Counted from the first letter of the stretch, positions 37,902-47,285 are shown. The stretch is 64,000 nucleotides of DNA from Cellulosimicrobium cellulans (GCF_006539945.1 NZ_BJNZ01000007.1:149940-213939); one strand, 5' to 3'. Numbers and translations are program-made. Notes: generated by a model not told the origin, from the sequence alone.

Positions 37902-38818
37902 TGCTGTACAGCCAGGTGACGCCGTCGGACAAGCGGCGCGCGTTCCGCGCGGCGCTCGACGCCGCGGCGACCACGGGGGAGCCGCTGCGGCTCCCGGGCG
38001 CGTTCAACCCGCTGTCCGCGCGACTCGTCCAGGACAAGGGGTTCGAGGGCGTGTACGTGTCGGGGGCCGTGCTGTCGGCGGACCTCGGCCTGCCCGACAT
38101 CGGCCTCACGACCCTCACGGAGGTCGCGGGGCGCTCGCAGCAGATCGCGCGCGTCACCGACCTGCCCGCGCTCGTCGACGCCGACACCGGGTTCGGCGAG
38201 CCGATGAACGTCGCGCGCACCGTCCAGGCGCTCGAGGACGCGGGCGTCGCGGGCGCGCACGTCGAGGACCAGGTCAACCCCAAGCGGTGCGGCCACCTCG
38301 ACGGCAAGGAGGTCGTCGGGCTCGACGAGGCGGCCAAGCGCGTCCGTGCCGCCGCCGACGCGCGCCGCGACCCGGGCTTCCTGATCATGGCGCGCACCGA
38401 CGTGCGCGGCACGATCCCCGGCGACGCCGGGCTGCGCGCCGCGATCGACCGCGCGAAGGCGCTCGTCGACGCCGGTGCCGACGCGATCTTCCCCGAGGCG
38501 ATGAAGGACCTGTCGGAGTTCGAGGCCGTCGCGTCCGCCGTCGACGTCCCCGTGCTCGCCAACATGACCGAGTTCGGCAAGTCCGAGCTCTTCACGCGCC
38601 GCCAGCTCGGCGACGCCGGCGTCCGGCTGATCATCTACCCCGTCACGCTCCTGCGCGTCGCGATGGGCGCGACCGAGCGCGCGCTCGACGAGATCGCCGA
38701 GACCGGCACCCAGGCCGGCCAGGTCGAGGGCATGCAGACGCGCGCGCGCCTCTACGAGCTGCTCGACTACGCCGCCTACAACACGTTCGACGAGGGCATC
38801 TTCACCTACCGGCCCTGA
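37901..38818 (+). CDS. prpB: 2-methylisocitrate lyase
   Basis: Cleaves 2-methylisocitrate to pyruvate and succinate. 305 aa, isocitrate-lyase/PEP-mutase barrel: metal and substrate residues in VDADTGFGEPMNVARTVQ, catalytic Cys loop KRCGH (VNPKRCGHLDGKEV), and ARTDVRG. Translationally coupled to prpD. Followed 82 bp later by prpC with its own ribosome site. Confidence 0.95.
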   Translation: MLYSQVTPSDKRRAFRAALDAAATTGEPLRLPGAFNPLSARLVQDKGFEGVYVSGAVLSADLGLPDIGLTTLTEVAGRSQQIARVTDLPALVDADTGFGEPMNVARTVQALEDAGVAGAHVEDQVNPKRCGHLDGKEVVGLDEAAKRVRAAADARRDPGFLIMARTDVRGTIPGDAGLRAAIDRAKALVDAGADAIFPEAMKDLSEFEAVASAVDVPVLANMTEFGKSELFTRRQLGDAGVRLIIYPVTLLRVAMGATERALDEIAETGTQAGQVEGMQTRARLYELLDYAAYNTFDEGIFTYRP

Positions 38819-38900
38819 CGACCCGCCGGTGCCACGCCCGCTCCACCCGGCCGTGGCACCGGCACCTCCCGCGACCCGTGCTGCACGAAGGAGTGACCGC

Positions 38901-40037
38901 ATGACCACCCCCACCGCACCGACCACCGACGCACCCGAGATCCGCAAGGGCCTCGCGGGCGTCGTCGTCGACGTCACCGCGATCTCCAAGGTCAACCCCG
39001 AGACGAACTCGCTCCTCTACCGCGGCTACCCGGTGCAGGACCTCGCCGCACGCCGCAGCTTCGAGGAGGTCGCCTACCTCCTGTGGCACGGCGAGCTCCC
39101 CACGCCCGAGCAGCTCGCCGAGCAGACCGCCGTCGAGCGCGCGCATCGTGCGCTACCCGGCAACGTGCGCAACGCGATCCTCGAGCTCCCGACGACGTGC
39201 CACCCGATGGACGTGTGCCGCACCGCGATCTCCCAGCTCGGCGCGCACGACCCCGACGCCGAGGACTCCTCGCCCGAGGCCGAGCAGGCCAAGGCGCTGC
39301 GCCTGTGGGCCGTGCTGCCCGCCGCCGTCGCGCTCGACCAGCGCCGCCGCCGCGGGCAGCAGATCGTCGAGCCGCGCGACGACCTGTCCTACGCCGAGAA
39401 CTTCCTGTGGATGACGTTCGGCGAGGAGCCCGAGCCCGCCGTCGTGCGCGCGTTCGAGGTCTCGATGGTGCTGTACGCGGAGCACTCGTTCAACGCGTCG
39501 ACCTTCACCGCGCGCGTCATCACGTCGACGCTGTCCGACCTGCACTCCGCGGTGACGGGCGCCGTCGGCGCGCTCAAGGGCCCGCTCCACGGCGGCGCCA
39601 ACGAGGCGGTCATGGCGACGTTCGCCGAGATCGGGACCGCCGACCGCGCCGAGGCCTGGCTCGACGACGCGCTCGCGCACAAGCGCAAGATCATGGGGTT
39701 CGGGCACCGCGTCTACAAGCACGGCGACTCGCGGGTCCCCACCATGCGCGCGACGCTCGACGACCTCGTCGAGCACTACGGCCGCCAGGACCTGCTCGAC
39801 CTGTACACCGCGCTCGAGGCCGCGATGACCGAGCGCAAGAACATCCTCCCGAACCTCGACTACCCGGCGGGTCCCGCGTACCACCTCATGGGCTTCGACA
39901 CGCAGATCTTCACCCCGCTGTTCGTCGCGTCGCGCGTGGTGGGCTGGACCGCGCACGTCATGGAGCAGCGCGCCGCCAACGCCCTCATCCGCCCGCTCAG
40001 CGAGTACGTCGGCCCCGCCCAGCGCGACCTCCCCTGA
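38901..40037 (+). CDS. prpC: 2-methylcitrate synthase (citrate synthase family)
   Basis: Condenses propionyl-CoA with oxaloacetate. 378 aa, the short type typical of methylcitrate/citrate synthases. Catalytic motifs: GPLHGGANEAVM (His), GFGHRVYKHGDSR (His) and NLDYPAGPAYHLMGF (Asp). ATG at 38901 has GAAGGAG 8 nt upstream; a frame open from 38829 has no such site. Assigned as methylcitrate synthase from its place after prpDB; citrate synthase activity is possible. Its 3' side leads straight into a 21-bp repeat composite. Confidence 0.93.
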   Translation: MTTPTAPTTDAPEIRKGLAGVVVDVTAISKVNPETNSLLYRGYPVQDLAARRSFEEVAYLLWHGELPTPEQLAEQTAVERAHRALPGNVRNAILELPTTCHPMDVCRTAISQLGAHDPDAEDSSPEAEQAKALRLWAVLPAAVALDQRRRRGQQIVEPRDDLSYAENFLWMTFGEEPEPAVVRAFEVSMVLYAEHSFNASTFTARVITSTLSDLHSAVTGAVGALKGPLHGGANEAVMATFAEIGTADRAEAWLDDALAHKRKIMGFGHRVYKHGDSRVPTMRATLDDLVEHYGRQDLLDLYTALEAAMTERKNILPNLDYPAGPAYHLMGFDTQIFTPLFVASRVVGWTAHVMEQRAANALIRPLSEYVGPAQRDLP

Positions 40038-40041
40038 CGCC

Positions 40042-40529
40042 GAGGGAGAGACCCTGGTCCGCCGAGGTAGACCCGTGGTTGCGCGAGGTAGAGCCGTGGT
40101 TGCGCGAGGTAGAGCCGTGGTTGCGCGAGGTAGAGCCGTGGTCTGCCGAGGTAGAGCCGTGGTCTGCCGAGGTAGAGCCGTGGTTGCGCGAGGTAGAGCC
40201 GTGGTTCTTGGGTTCGACGGCGTGTGGTAGCCCTGGGTGGGTGGTGGTGCCGCGTCTACCATCCGCCGCTCGTTCCTCACGGCTCCCGCCAGGCCCGCCA
40301 CGACGCGGCACCACCGCCCCGCCCGGCGTCGTCTCGCCCTGGTCTGTGTTCGCCTCGCGTGACTGCGGGCGGTGCCGGTCGGTTCGCGCCGTGCGGTGTG
40401 GGCGCGGGTCGGCGGGTCGCGACGGGAGATCCGGCTGGGGCGGTGGACCCGTCGCTGTCGGGCATGACCACGGCTCTACCTCGGCCGACCACGGCTCTAC
40501 CTCGGCCGACCACGGCTCTACCTCGTCGG
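40042..40529. repeat. 21-bp repeat composite, copy A (direct array - hairpin core - inverted array)
   Basis: Fills the whole 510-bp gap between convergent prpC and the oxidoreductase gene; I see no gene in it that I trust. Direct units with core GAGGTAGAGCCGTGGT start at 40064, 40085, 40106, 40127, 40148, 40169 and 40190 (exact 21-bp period), with a degenerate unit at 40042. Three inverted units (ACCACGGCTCTACCTC) start at 40467, 40488 and 40509. Between them lies a core of about 255 bp that shares a long block with the copy at 59 kb, including a large hairpin. Direct and inverted units can pair, so the transcript would fold back on itself. Confidence 0.9.
40243..40315. repeat. Core hairpin of composite copy A
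   Basis: Arms GGTGGTGCCGCGT (40243-40255) and complement (40303-40315), 47-nt loop. In RNA the stem continues through a G-U pair and three G-C pairs. The loop is nearly identical in copy B. Confidence 0.85.
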
Positions 40530-40547
40530 GTCAGACGGCTCTCTCAT

Positions 40548-41780
40548 TCAGCCGACGAACGACTCCAGCTCGGCGCGGTCGACGGCGTCGCGGTGGATCA
40601 GCGCCTTGACGTCCTCCATGCGGTCCCAGACGTTGACGGCCATGCCCGCCTCGACGCGGCCGTCCTTGACCCAGAACGCGACGAGCTCGCGGTCGGGGAC
40701 GGAGCCGGAGACCACGACCTCGTCGTAGGCGTCGGGCCCGGCGACGAAGCCGAGATACTCCATGCCGACGTCGTACTGGTCGGAGAAGAAGTACGGCAGC
40801 TCGGGGTAGGGGTCGGTCGAGCCGAGCATCGCGCGTGCCGCGTGCGGGCCCTGGTTGAGCGCCGTCGCCCAGTGCTCGACGCGGACCGACCGCCCGTAGC
40901 GCGCGGTCGGCACGCTCGCGATGTCTCCGGCGACGAAGACGTCGGGGTCGGTGGTCTGGAGCGTCGCGGAGGCGACGACGCCGCCCGTCGCGGAGTCGAG
41001 CGCGAGGCCCGCGTCGCGGGCGAGCGTGACGTTCGGGACCGCGCCCACGGCGACGAGCACGAGGTCGGCGTCGACGTGGGTCCCGTCGGCGATGTCGACG
41101 CCTGTCGCGCGGCCGCCCGAGCCCGAGATACCCGTGACCTGGGCGCGGCGGTGGAGGTGGACGCCGTGGTCGGTGTGGACCTGCCCGTACAGCTCGCCCA
41201 TCTCCGGGCCGAGGACGCGCTCGAGCGGGTGCGTGCCGAGCCCGATCACCGTGACGTCGAGCCCGAGCGAGCGGGCCGACGCCGCGACCTCGAGCCCGAT
41301 CCAGCCGTCGCCGACGATCGCGAGCCGCCCCGCACCGTCGTCGTGGGCGGCGCGCAGCGCGGCGGCGAGCGCGTCGCTGTCGTCGAGCGTGCGCAGCTCG
41401 TGGACGCCGTCCAGGTCCAGGCCGGGCAGCGGGATCCGGCGCGGGTCCGAGCCGGTCGCGAGCAGCAGCTTCTCGTAGGGCAGCGCCCGGCCGTCCGCGA
41501 GGGACACGTTCCGCCCGGCGAGGTCGACGGCGGTCGCCTCGGCCCCGGTGAGGAGCTCGACGTCGTGGTCGGCGTACCAGTCGGCCGCGAGCGGGAACAC
41601 CGTGTCGCGCTCGGCCTCGCCGCGCAGGTAGTCCTTGGACAGCGGCGGCCGCTCGTACGGTCGGTGCGGCTCGCGCGCGACGACGGTCAGCCCGCCGTCG
41701 TAGCCCTCGTCGCGCAGGGTCTCGACCGCCTTCGCCGCGGCGAGCCCTCCTCCGACGACGACGTGACGACCAGCGCTCAT
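40548..41780 (-). CDS. FAD-dependent NAD(P)H oxidoreductase (ferredoxin/rubredoxin reductase type)
   Basis: 410 aa pyridine-nucleotide disulfide oxidoreductase family without redox cysteines. First dinucleotide fold VVVGGGLAAAKAVETL (FAD), ERPPLSKDYL near the flavin, second fold LAIVGDGWIGLEVAASARSL (NAD(P)H), and FVAGDIASVP for the FAD ribityl chain; C-terminal reductase domain (EYLGFVAG, VAFWVKDGRVEAGMAVN). Such proteins reduce ferredoxins of P450 or dioxygenase systems; no partner gene is in the window. ATG at 41780. Confidence 0.92.
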   Translation of the reverse strand: MSAGRHVVVGGGLAAAKAVETLRDEGYDGGLTVVAREPHRPYERPPLSKDYLRGEAERDTVFPLAADWYADHDVELLTGAEATAVDLAGRNVSLADGRALPYEKLLLATGSDPRRIPLPGLDLDGVHELRTLDDSDALAAALRAAHDDGAGRLAIVGDGWIGLEVAASARSLGLDVTVIGLGTHPLERVLGPEMGELYGQVHTDHGVHLHRRAQVTGISGSGGRATGVDIADGTHVDADLVLVAVGAVPNVTLARDAGLALDSATGGVVASATLQTTDPDVFVAGDIASVPTARYGRSVRVEHWATALNQGPHAARAMLGSTDPYPELPYFFSDQYDVGMEYLGFVAGPDAYDEVVVSGSVPDRELVAFWVKDGRVEAGMAVNVWDRMEDVKALIHRDAVDRAELESFVG

Positions 41781-42047
41781 GGCGACCTCCGCGGTGACTC
41801 GGGCGCCCGGGGCTCGGGCGGACGGCCCCAGTCTCGCGCGATCTCGTGCGCGGTGCGAGGTGCGGCGGCAGGTGCCGGTACGTCCTCGGGACGGCGCACG
41901 CCACGGACGCCACGCCACGGACCCCACGCCACGTCGCGGTGGCGTTCATGCGTTTCGCGTGACGACCCCGTGCGGTGTCCACGGGCAGGCTGACCAGGAC
42001 AGCACCCGCCGTGCACCGTGCGGCGGTCCCCGCGCGGAGGAGGTGCC

Positions 42048-42872
42048 GTGAGCATCGTCGTCGGCGCGATCGTGACCGTCGCCGTCGTCGCGGTGGCCGT
42101 CGCGACGATGCTGCTCGTCCGGCGACGCGCACCGGCCGGGAGCCGGTTCAGCGACGGCGACCGGGCGTCCGGGGTCTTCGGCGTGGTCGCCACCGGCTTC
42201 TCGGTGCTCCTGGGCTTCATCGTCTTCCTCGCGTTCGAGTCGTACGACGAGGCGCGGAGCGGCGCCGAGTCGGAGGCGCGGATCGTCGTGCAGCAGCTCG
42301 AGACCGCGCAGTTCCTCGCCCCCGAGGACGCGGCGCGGCTCTCCGGCGAGCTCGTCTGCTACGCCCGGTACGTCGTCGCGAACGAGTGGGAGCAGATGGC
42401 GGACGGCGAGCTCGGCGAGGCGGTGAACCCGTGGGGGGTCGCCCTCTACCGCACCGTCCGCGACGTCGTCCCCGCGTCGGACACCCAGCAGTCCGCCTAC
42501 GACCGGTGGATGGACCAGACCGCGGCCCGCGAGGACGCCCGCCAGTCCCGCGTCCACGGTGCGGAGGGTCTGATCCCCCTCCCGCTGTGGCTGGTGCTCT
42601 TCGTCGTCTCCGGGACCGTCTTCGTCTTCCTGCTGTTCTTCGCCGACCCGGCGGAGCGCGCCGCGACGCAGGGTCTCCTCATGGGCAGCGTCACGCTCGT
42701 CGTCACGCTCCTGCTGTGCCTGCTCGCGTTCTTCGACCACCCGCACGGGCACGAGGTGGGCAAGCTGCGCCCGACGGCGATGGAGCGCGCCCTCGTCCTC
42801 CTGGACGGGGAGGCGGACGCCGCGGGAGTGGCGATCGACCCGCCGTGCGACGACTCGGGGACGGCGCCCTAG
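42048..42872 (+). CDS. DUF4239 (bestrophin-like domain) membrane protein
   Basis: 274 aa with about four membrane helices: one at the N-terminus (IVVGAIVTVAVVAVAVATML), one at about 48-65 (VVATGFSVLLGFIVFLAF), and two near the C-terminus (LWLVLFVVSGTVFVFLLFF, SVTLVVTLLLCLLAFF). The loop between holds EARIVVQQLETAQFL, characteristic of DUF4239. Function unknown; an ion-channel relation is only by family label. GTG at 42048 follows GGAGGAGG. The 267-bp gap upstream contains short GACGCCACGCCAC repeats but no gene. Confidence 0.85.
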   Translation: MSIVVGAIVTVAVVAVAVATMLLVRRRAPAGSRFSDGDRASGVFGVVATGFSVLLGFIVFLAFESYDEARSGAESEARIVVQQLETAQFLAPEDAARLSGELVCYARYVVANEWEQMADGELGEAVNPWGVALYRTVRDVVPASDTQQSAYDRWMDQTAAREDARQSRVHGAEGLIPLPLWLVLFVVSGTVFVFLLFFADPAERAATQGLLMGSVTLVVTLLLCLLAFFDHPHGHEVGKLRPTAMERALVLLDGEADAAGVAIDPPCDDSGTAP

Positions 42873-42914
42873 CCTGCGGGTCACACGTGCCGACACCCGC
42901 CTCCCGACATGACG

Positions 42915-42945
42915 AAGGCCCGGAATCGTAATGATTCCGGGCCTT
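42915..42945 (-). terminator. Terminator of tRNA-Pro
   Basis: 13-bp perfect arms AAGGCCCGGAATC / complement with a GTAAT loop, directly downstream of the tRNA on the minus strand and ending in an A-rich flank (a short U stretch in the RNA). Confidence 0.9.
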
Positions 42946-42949
42946 CTGC

Positions 42950-43027
<78 letters not shown>

Positions 43028-43087
43028 GTTGCTCGTCCGCGCGATGGTCGACGAGGAGACCTCGTCTTCCGCGCGGGAAGCCTGCCC

Positions 43088-43093
43088 AGAATA
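43088..43093 (-). promoter_or_regulatory. -10 element of tRNA-Pro
   Basis: TATTCT on the minus strand about 60 bp upstream of the mature tRNA 5' end. Confidence 0.55.
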
Positions 43094-43183
43094 GCCGACG
43101 AAGTGCCGTGCCACGAAACTCGATTCCCGTGACCCGCGCGACACCCGCTGCGCGTGCTCGCGGGGACGGGGTGCGCGGCCCGT

Positions 43184-44182
43184 TCAGCGTGCCGTCAGGG
43201 TGAGCAGCGTCGCCTCGGGGCGGCACGCGAACCGCACCTGCGCGTACGGCGAGGTCCCCGCCCCGGCGGAGACGTGCAGCCACGTCGAGTCCTCGCCGCC
43301 TTGTGCGTCGGGCCGAACGCCGGGCCAGCCGTGCAGTCCCTTGGCCCGCTTGCGGTCGATGTCGCAGTTCGTCACGAGCGCGCCGAACCCGGGCACGCAG
43401 AGCTGCCCGCCGTGGGTGTGGCCGGCGAGGACGAGGTCCGAGTCGTCGTCGTGCATGGCGTCCAGGACGCGCCGGTACGGCGCGTGCGTCACCCCGACGC
43501 GGAGCACCGGGCCGTCGCTTGACGGCGTATCGGAGCCTGCGCCGGGAGCGTCCGGCGCGGAGGGAGCCGGGAAGACGTCCCGGTCGAGGTGGGGGTCGTC
43601 CACGCCCACGAGGTCGAGGCGGACCCCGCCGACCTCGAGGACGTCGCGACGGTTGGTGAGGTCGACCCAGCCCGCGTCGCGCATCGCGGCCGCGAGCTCG
43701 CCCGCGGGCAGCAGGCGCGCCTGGGACGCGAACGGGACGCGCGCGTCCGGCAGGAGGTACCGCGCGGGGTTCTTGGGGACGGGCGCGTAGTAGTCGTTCG
43801 ACCCCATGACGAAGGCACCGGGCGTCGACAGCAGCGGCTCGAGCGCGTGCAGCAGCGGGTCGAGGGAGTCGATGTGGGCGAGGTTGTCGCCGGTGTCGAC
43901 GACGAGGTCCGGCTCGAGCTCGGCGAGCGAACGCACCCACTCGATCTTGCGACGCTGGGTGGGGACCAGGTGGAGGTCCGAGACGTGGAGCACGCGCAGG
44001 TCGGGCGTCCCGGCGGGCAGCACGGGCACGGTCACCCGGCGGAGCGTGAAGAGCTTGGTCTCGACGTGCGCGTACGCGACGCCCGCCGCACCGACAGCGG
44101 CGAGCGCACCGAGCCCGCGCAGGGCCCGGCGCGGGCCGACGGCGCTCAGCCGTTCCCCCCGCCGTCGAGGTTGTCGAACCAC
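43184..44182 (-). CDS. Membrane-anchored metallophosphoesterase
   Basis: 332 aa calcineurin-type phosphoesterase: metal ligands in VLHVSDLHLVP, VVDTGDNLAH, MGSNDY (Asn-Asp in place of the usual GNHE), THAPYRR and LAGHTHGGQL. One N-terminal hydrophobic segment (ALRGLGALAAVGAAGVAYA) probably anchors it. GTG at 44182 makes it overlap the end of the penicillin-binding protein gene by 37 bp, and no better start exists before the hydrophobic segment. The pairing downstream of a class A PBP is common in actinobacteria. Substrate unknown. Confidence 0.88.
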   Translation of the reverse strand: MVRQPRRRGERLSAVGPRRALRGLGALAAVGAAGVAYAHVETKLFTLRRVTVPVLPAGTPDLRVLHVSDLHLVPTQRRKIEWVRSLAELEPDLVVDTGDNLAHIDSLDPLLHALEPLLSTPGAFVMGSNDYYAPVPKNPARYLLPDARVPFASQARLLPAGELAAAMRDAGWVDLTNRRDVLEVGGVRLDLVGVDDPHLDRDVFPAPSAPDAPGAGSDTPSSDGPVLRVGVTHAPYRRVLDAMHDDDSDLVLAGHTHGGQLCVPGFGALVTNCDIDRKRAKGLHGWPGVRPDAQGGEDSTWLHVSAGAGTSPYAQVRFACRPEATLLTLTAR

Positions 44183-46503
44183 TCGCCGAGGTCGACGTCG
44201 TCGCGGCCGGCCCCGTTCCCGCGGTCACCGCGGTCGCCACGACCTCCGCCGGCGTCCGCGTCGGGCTGGTCGCCGCCGCCCTGGTCGCCGCCGCCCTGGT
44301 CGCCGCCACCGCCCTGGTCACCGTCGCCGTCCCCCGGGTTGGAGGGCGCCGTGGGCGGCGGGGCCGGGGCGTTCACGCGCTTCCAGTCCGGGTCGGCGAA
44401 GCCCGGGGCGGGCTTGCCGGCGAGGACCTGGTTCATGTAGTCGCGCCAGGTCGGGGCGGCCAGGCTCGAGCCGTACCAGAAGGACCGTGACTTGCCGTTG
44501 ATCGTGAACCAGCGGCCCGTCTCGAGCATGTTCATCTGGACGTCGTTCTCGGCGTTCCCGATCCACACCGCGGTGGCGACCTGGGGCGTGTAGCCGATGA
44601 ACCACGTGTGCTTGTTCAGGTTCGCGGTGCCGGTCTTGCCGGCAGCGGGGCGCCCGTCGGCCAGCTCGTTGCCGCGGCCCGACCCCTGCGTGAGGACCTG
44701 CTGGAGGGCGTACGTCACCGTGTTCGCGACGCCCGGGTCGATCGCGTTCTTCTGGCAGCTCGAGGCGGGGACCGGAAGCTCCTCCCCGTCCGAGCTGAGC
44801 ACCTTGGTGATCGCGATGGGTGCGCAGTAGGTGCCCCCGGCGGCGAACGTCGCGTACGCGGCCGCCATGCTCAGCGGCGACGAGTTCTGCGTGCCCAGGA
44901 TCATCGAGGGCACGATCTGGATGTCGGTCTTGTCCTTCGAGGACGGCGTGAAGCCTGCTGCCTTGGCGGTGTTCGCGACGCCGCAGAGATCGAGCTGGCT
45001 CGCCATCGTCGTGTAGGCGGTGTTGACGGAGTTGTAGGTCGCCTTGAGGACGGACATCGACCCCCTGCCGTCACCGTCCGAGTTCGCCGGGGTCCACGGA
45101 TCGTTGCCGAGGGGCTGGCAGCTCGCGTGGAAGTCGCGGCTGCCGACCCAGGTGCGCTTGTTGGCACTCACGTTCTCGTAGAGCGAGTGGCCCTCGTTGA
45201 GCCACTCGGCGAGCACGAAGGGCTTCCACGTCGAGCCGGGCGAGAAGCCCGTCGACCCGCCGTGGGCCTCGTCGGTGCTGTAGTTCACGGCGGTGGTGTT
45301 CGGCGCCGGGTCCTGGGTGTTGTCGAACGCGCGGTTCTGCGCCATCGCGAGGATCTTGCCGGTCCCCGGCTCCACCGAGACGATCGCGTCCTCGAGCTTG
45401 CTCGGGTCGTCCGCCGGCACCGCCGCCGACGCGTGCTGCTGCGCGGCCTTCTGCATCGCGGGGTCGAGCGTCGTGTAGATGTCGAGCCCACCGCGGTAGA
45501 GCAGCGTCTGGCGCTCCTCCTTGGTCTCGCCGAAGACCGGGTCGGACATGATGATCTTCGTGACGTAGTCGCAGAAGAACGCGGCGCCGTCCTGTGCCGC
45601 CTGGCAGCCGGCCTCGAGCGGCTGGATGGCCAGGGTGTCGGCGATCGGCTGGGCGCGGCCCGAGTCGTACTCCTCCCGCGTGATGTACCCCTGCTGGTAC
45701 ATCTGGTTGAGCACGATGTCGCGCCGCTTCTGGGCGTTCTCCGGCTGCGTCGTCGGGTCGTACGTGGACGGGGCCTTCGTGATCCCCGCGATGGTCGCGG
45801 CCTCGACGAAGTTCAGGTCGATCGCGCTCTTGTTGAAGTAGTGCCGCGCCGCCGTCTCCACGCCGTAGACCGAGCGGCCGAACTGCGCGATGTTGAGGTA
45901 GCCCTGGAGGATGTCCTCCTTGGTCATCTTCTTCTCGAGCGCGATGGCCAGCTTGGCCTCGCGCGCCTTGCGCCCGAGCGACTTCTCGTTGGCCTCGTAG
46001 AGCGCCATGGTGTCGTCCTCGCGGACCGCCTGCTCGATGAGCACGTTCTTCACGTACTGCTGCGTGAGCGTCGAGGCACCCTGGGTGTCACCACCCGTGA
46101 TGTTGTTCACGACCGCGCGCGGGAGACCCTCGACGTCGACGCCGCCGTGGTCCCAGAAGCGCTTGTCCTCGATCGCGATGACCGCGTTCTTCATCGCGTC
46201 GGAGACCTGGTCCAGCGGGACCACGATGCGGTTCTCGGTGTAGAACGTCGCGAGGCGCGTCGTGCCGTCGTTCGCGTAGATGCGCGACTGCTCCGACAGG
46301 GGGCCGGGCTCGAGGTCCGCGGGCAGCTCGTCGAAGACCTCGACCGCGGTGTCGGTCGCCGTGTTCGCCCCGGCGGCGAGCGGGACGAGCAGCCCGGCGG
46401 CGAGCACGCCGCCGACGCCGGAGACCAGCACGAACGCCAGGAAGAGGGCGACGAGCTGGTACGCGTTGATCTGCCGGCCGCGAGGACGCACAGGGGAAGC
46501 CAT
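44146..46503 (-). CDS. ponA: Class A penicillin-binding protein (bifunctional transglycosylase/transpeptidase)
   Basis: 785 aa. Short cytoplasmic tail, one membrane helix (LVALFLAFVLVSGVGGVLAA), GT51 glycosyltransferase domain with the catalytic Glu in AIEDKRFWDHGG and TLTQQYVKN, then transpeptidase domain with SxxK GSTWKPF, SVN and KTGTAN. It polymerises lipid II and cross-links the peptides on the outer membrane face. The C-terminal 70 residues are low complexity (repeated GGGDQ, then Gly/Arg/Asp). ATG at 46503 comes 7 nt after TAGGGT on the minus strand (probable leaderless mRNA). Confidence 0.95.
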   Translation of the reverse strand: MASPVRPRGRQINAYQLVALFLAFVLVSGVGGVLAAGLLVPLAAGANTATDTAVEVFDELPADLEPGPLSEQSRIYANDGTTRLATFYTENRIVVPLDQVSDAMKNAVIAIEDKRFWDHGGVDVEGLPRAVVNNITGGDTQGASTLTQQYVKNVLIEQAVREDDTMALYEANEKSLGRKAREAKLAIALEKKMTKEDILQGYLNIAQFGRSVYGVETAARHYFNKSAIDLNFVEAATIAGITKAPSTYDPTTQPENAQKRRDIVLNQMYQQGYITREEYDSGRAQPIADTLAIQPLEAGCQAAQDGAAFFCDYVTKIIMSDPVFGETKEERQTLLYRGGLDIYTTLDPAMQKAAQQHASAAVPADDPSKLEDAIVSVEPGTGKILAMAQNRAFDNTQDPAPNTTAVNYSTDEAHGGSTGFSPGSTWKPFVLAEWLNEGHSLYENVSANKRTWVGSRDFHASCQPLGNDPWTPANSDGDGRGSMSVLKATYNSVNTAYTTMASQLDLCGVANTAKAAGFTPSSKDKTDIQIVPSMILGTQNSSPLSMAAAYATFAAGGTYCAPIAITKVLSSDGEELPVPASSCQKNAIDPGVANTVTYALQQVLTQGSGRGNELADGRPAAGKTGTANLNKHTWFIGYTPQVATAVWIGNAENDVQMNMLETGRWFTINGKSRSFWYGSSLAAPTWRDYMNQVLAGKPAPGFADPDWKRVNAPAPPPTAPSNPGDGDGDQGGGGDQGGGDQGGGDQPDADAGGGRGDRGDRGNGAGRDDVDLGEWFDNLDGGGNG

Positions 46504-46620
46504 GGTGACAACCCTACGGGAGCGACCCCGGGAGGGCCCCGGGATCCCGGGGATCGCGGGTGTGCGGGTTGTGTAAGCATCCCGCGGCGGTGCTCGCGGG
46601 TGGCGCCCGCGGCGGCCGAC

Positions 46621-46626
46621 TACGCT
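46621..46626 (+). promoter_or_regulatory. -10 element of the DUF4177-ridA operon (leaderless)
   Basis: TACGCT, 6 nt before the ATG at 46633. Confidence 0.55.
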
Positions 46627-46632
46627 CGGCCC

Positions 46633-46797
46633 ATGGCAACCACGTGGGAGTACGCGACCATCCCCCTCATCATCCACAACACCAAGGCCGTCCTGGACCA
46701 GTGGGGCTCCGACGGCTGGGAGCTCGTCCAGGTCGTCACCGGCCCCGACGGCAACGGCCTCGTGGCCTACCTCAAGCGCCCGACCGGGGAGAAGTAG
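46633..46797 (+). CDS. DUF4177 small protein
   Basis: 54 aa (MATTWEYATIPLIIHNTKAV...). It matches the DUF4177 pattern of WEY at the start, LDQWGSDGWELVQV in the middle and a basic end (AYLKRP). Function unknown. Its TAG shares a G with the GTG of ridA, so the two are tightly coupled; the same pair is common in actinobacteria upstream of crp. Below the usual length cut-off for gene finders. Confidence 0.85.
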   Translation: MATTWEYATIPLIIHNTKAVLDQWGSDGWELVQVVTGPDGNGLVAYLKRPTGEK

Positions 46798-47285
46798 TGG
46801 CGGGGTTCCCCGCCGGGACGATCGCCGCGCGCCTGACGGAGCTCGGTCTGACCCTCCCCCCGGTGGCGGCGCCCGTCGCGGCCTACGTGCCCGCGGTGCG
46901 CTCGGGCCGGTACGTCCACACGTCGGGTCAGCTCCCGTTCGTGGACGGCGCGCTGCCCGCCACGGGCAAGGTGGGTGACGGCGAGGGCCTCGTCGCGCCC
47001 GCGGACGCCGCGGCACTGGCCCGGCAGTGCGCGCTCAACGCGCTCGCCGCCGTGCACGACGTCGTCGGGAACCTCGACGAGGTCGCCCGCGTCGTGAAGG
47101 TCGTCGGGTTCGTCGCGAGCGACCCGTCGTTCACGGGTCAGCCCGGCGTGGTCAACGGCGCGAGCAACCTCCTCGGGGAGGTCTTCGGCGAGGCGGGCGT
47201 CCACGCCCGCAGCGCCGTCGGCGTCGCGGTCCTGCCGCTCGACGCCCCGGTCGAGGTCGAGATCGTCGTGGAGCTCGCCGAGTAG
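46797..47285 (+). CDS. ridA: RidA/YjgF family protein
   Basis: 162 aa, RidA fold: YVPAVRSGRYVHTSGQLPFV, ALNALAAVHDVVGNLDEVAR, VKVVGFVASDPSFTGQPGVV, ARSAVGVAVLPLDAPVEVEI. Family enzymes hydrolyse reactive enamine/imine intermediates; the catalytic Arg position is occupied (HARSAVG). GTG at 46797 overlaps the stop of the DUF4177 gene by one base. It ends at a bidirectional terminator shared with crp. Confidence 0.9.
   Translation: MAGFPAGTIAARLTELGLTLPPVAAPVAAYVPAVRSGRYVHTSGQLPFVDGALPATGKVGDGEGLVAPADAAALARQCALNALAAVHDVVGNLDEVARVVKVVGFVASDPSFTGQPGVVNGASNLLGEVFGEAGVHARSAVGVAVLPLDAPVEVEIVVELAE

Noticed and set aside
40042..40529. CRISPR array
   Set aside because: Units are 21 bp and directly abutting, with no spacers, and inverted copies follow; no cas genes.
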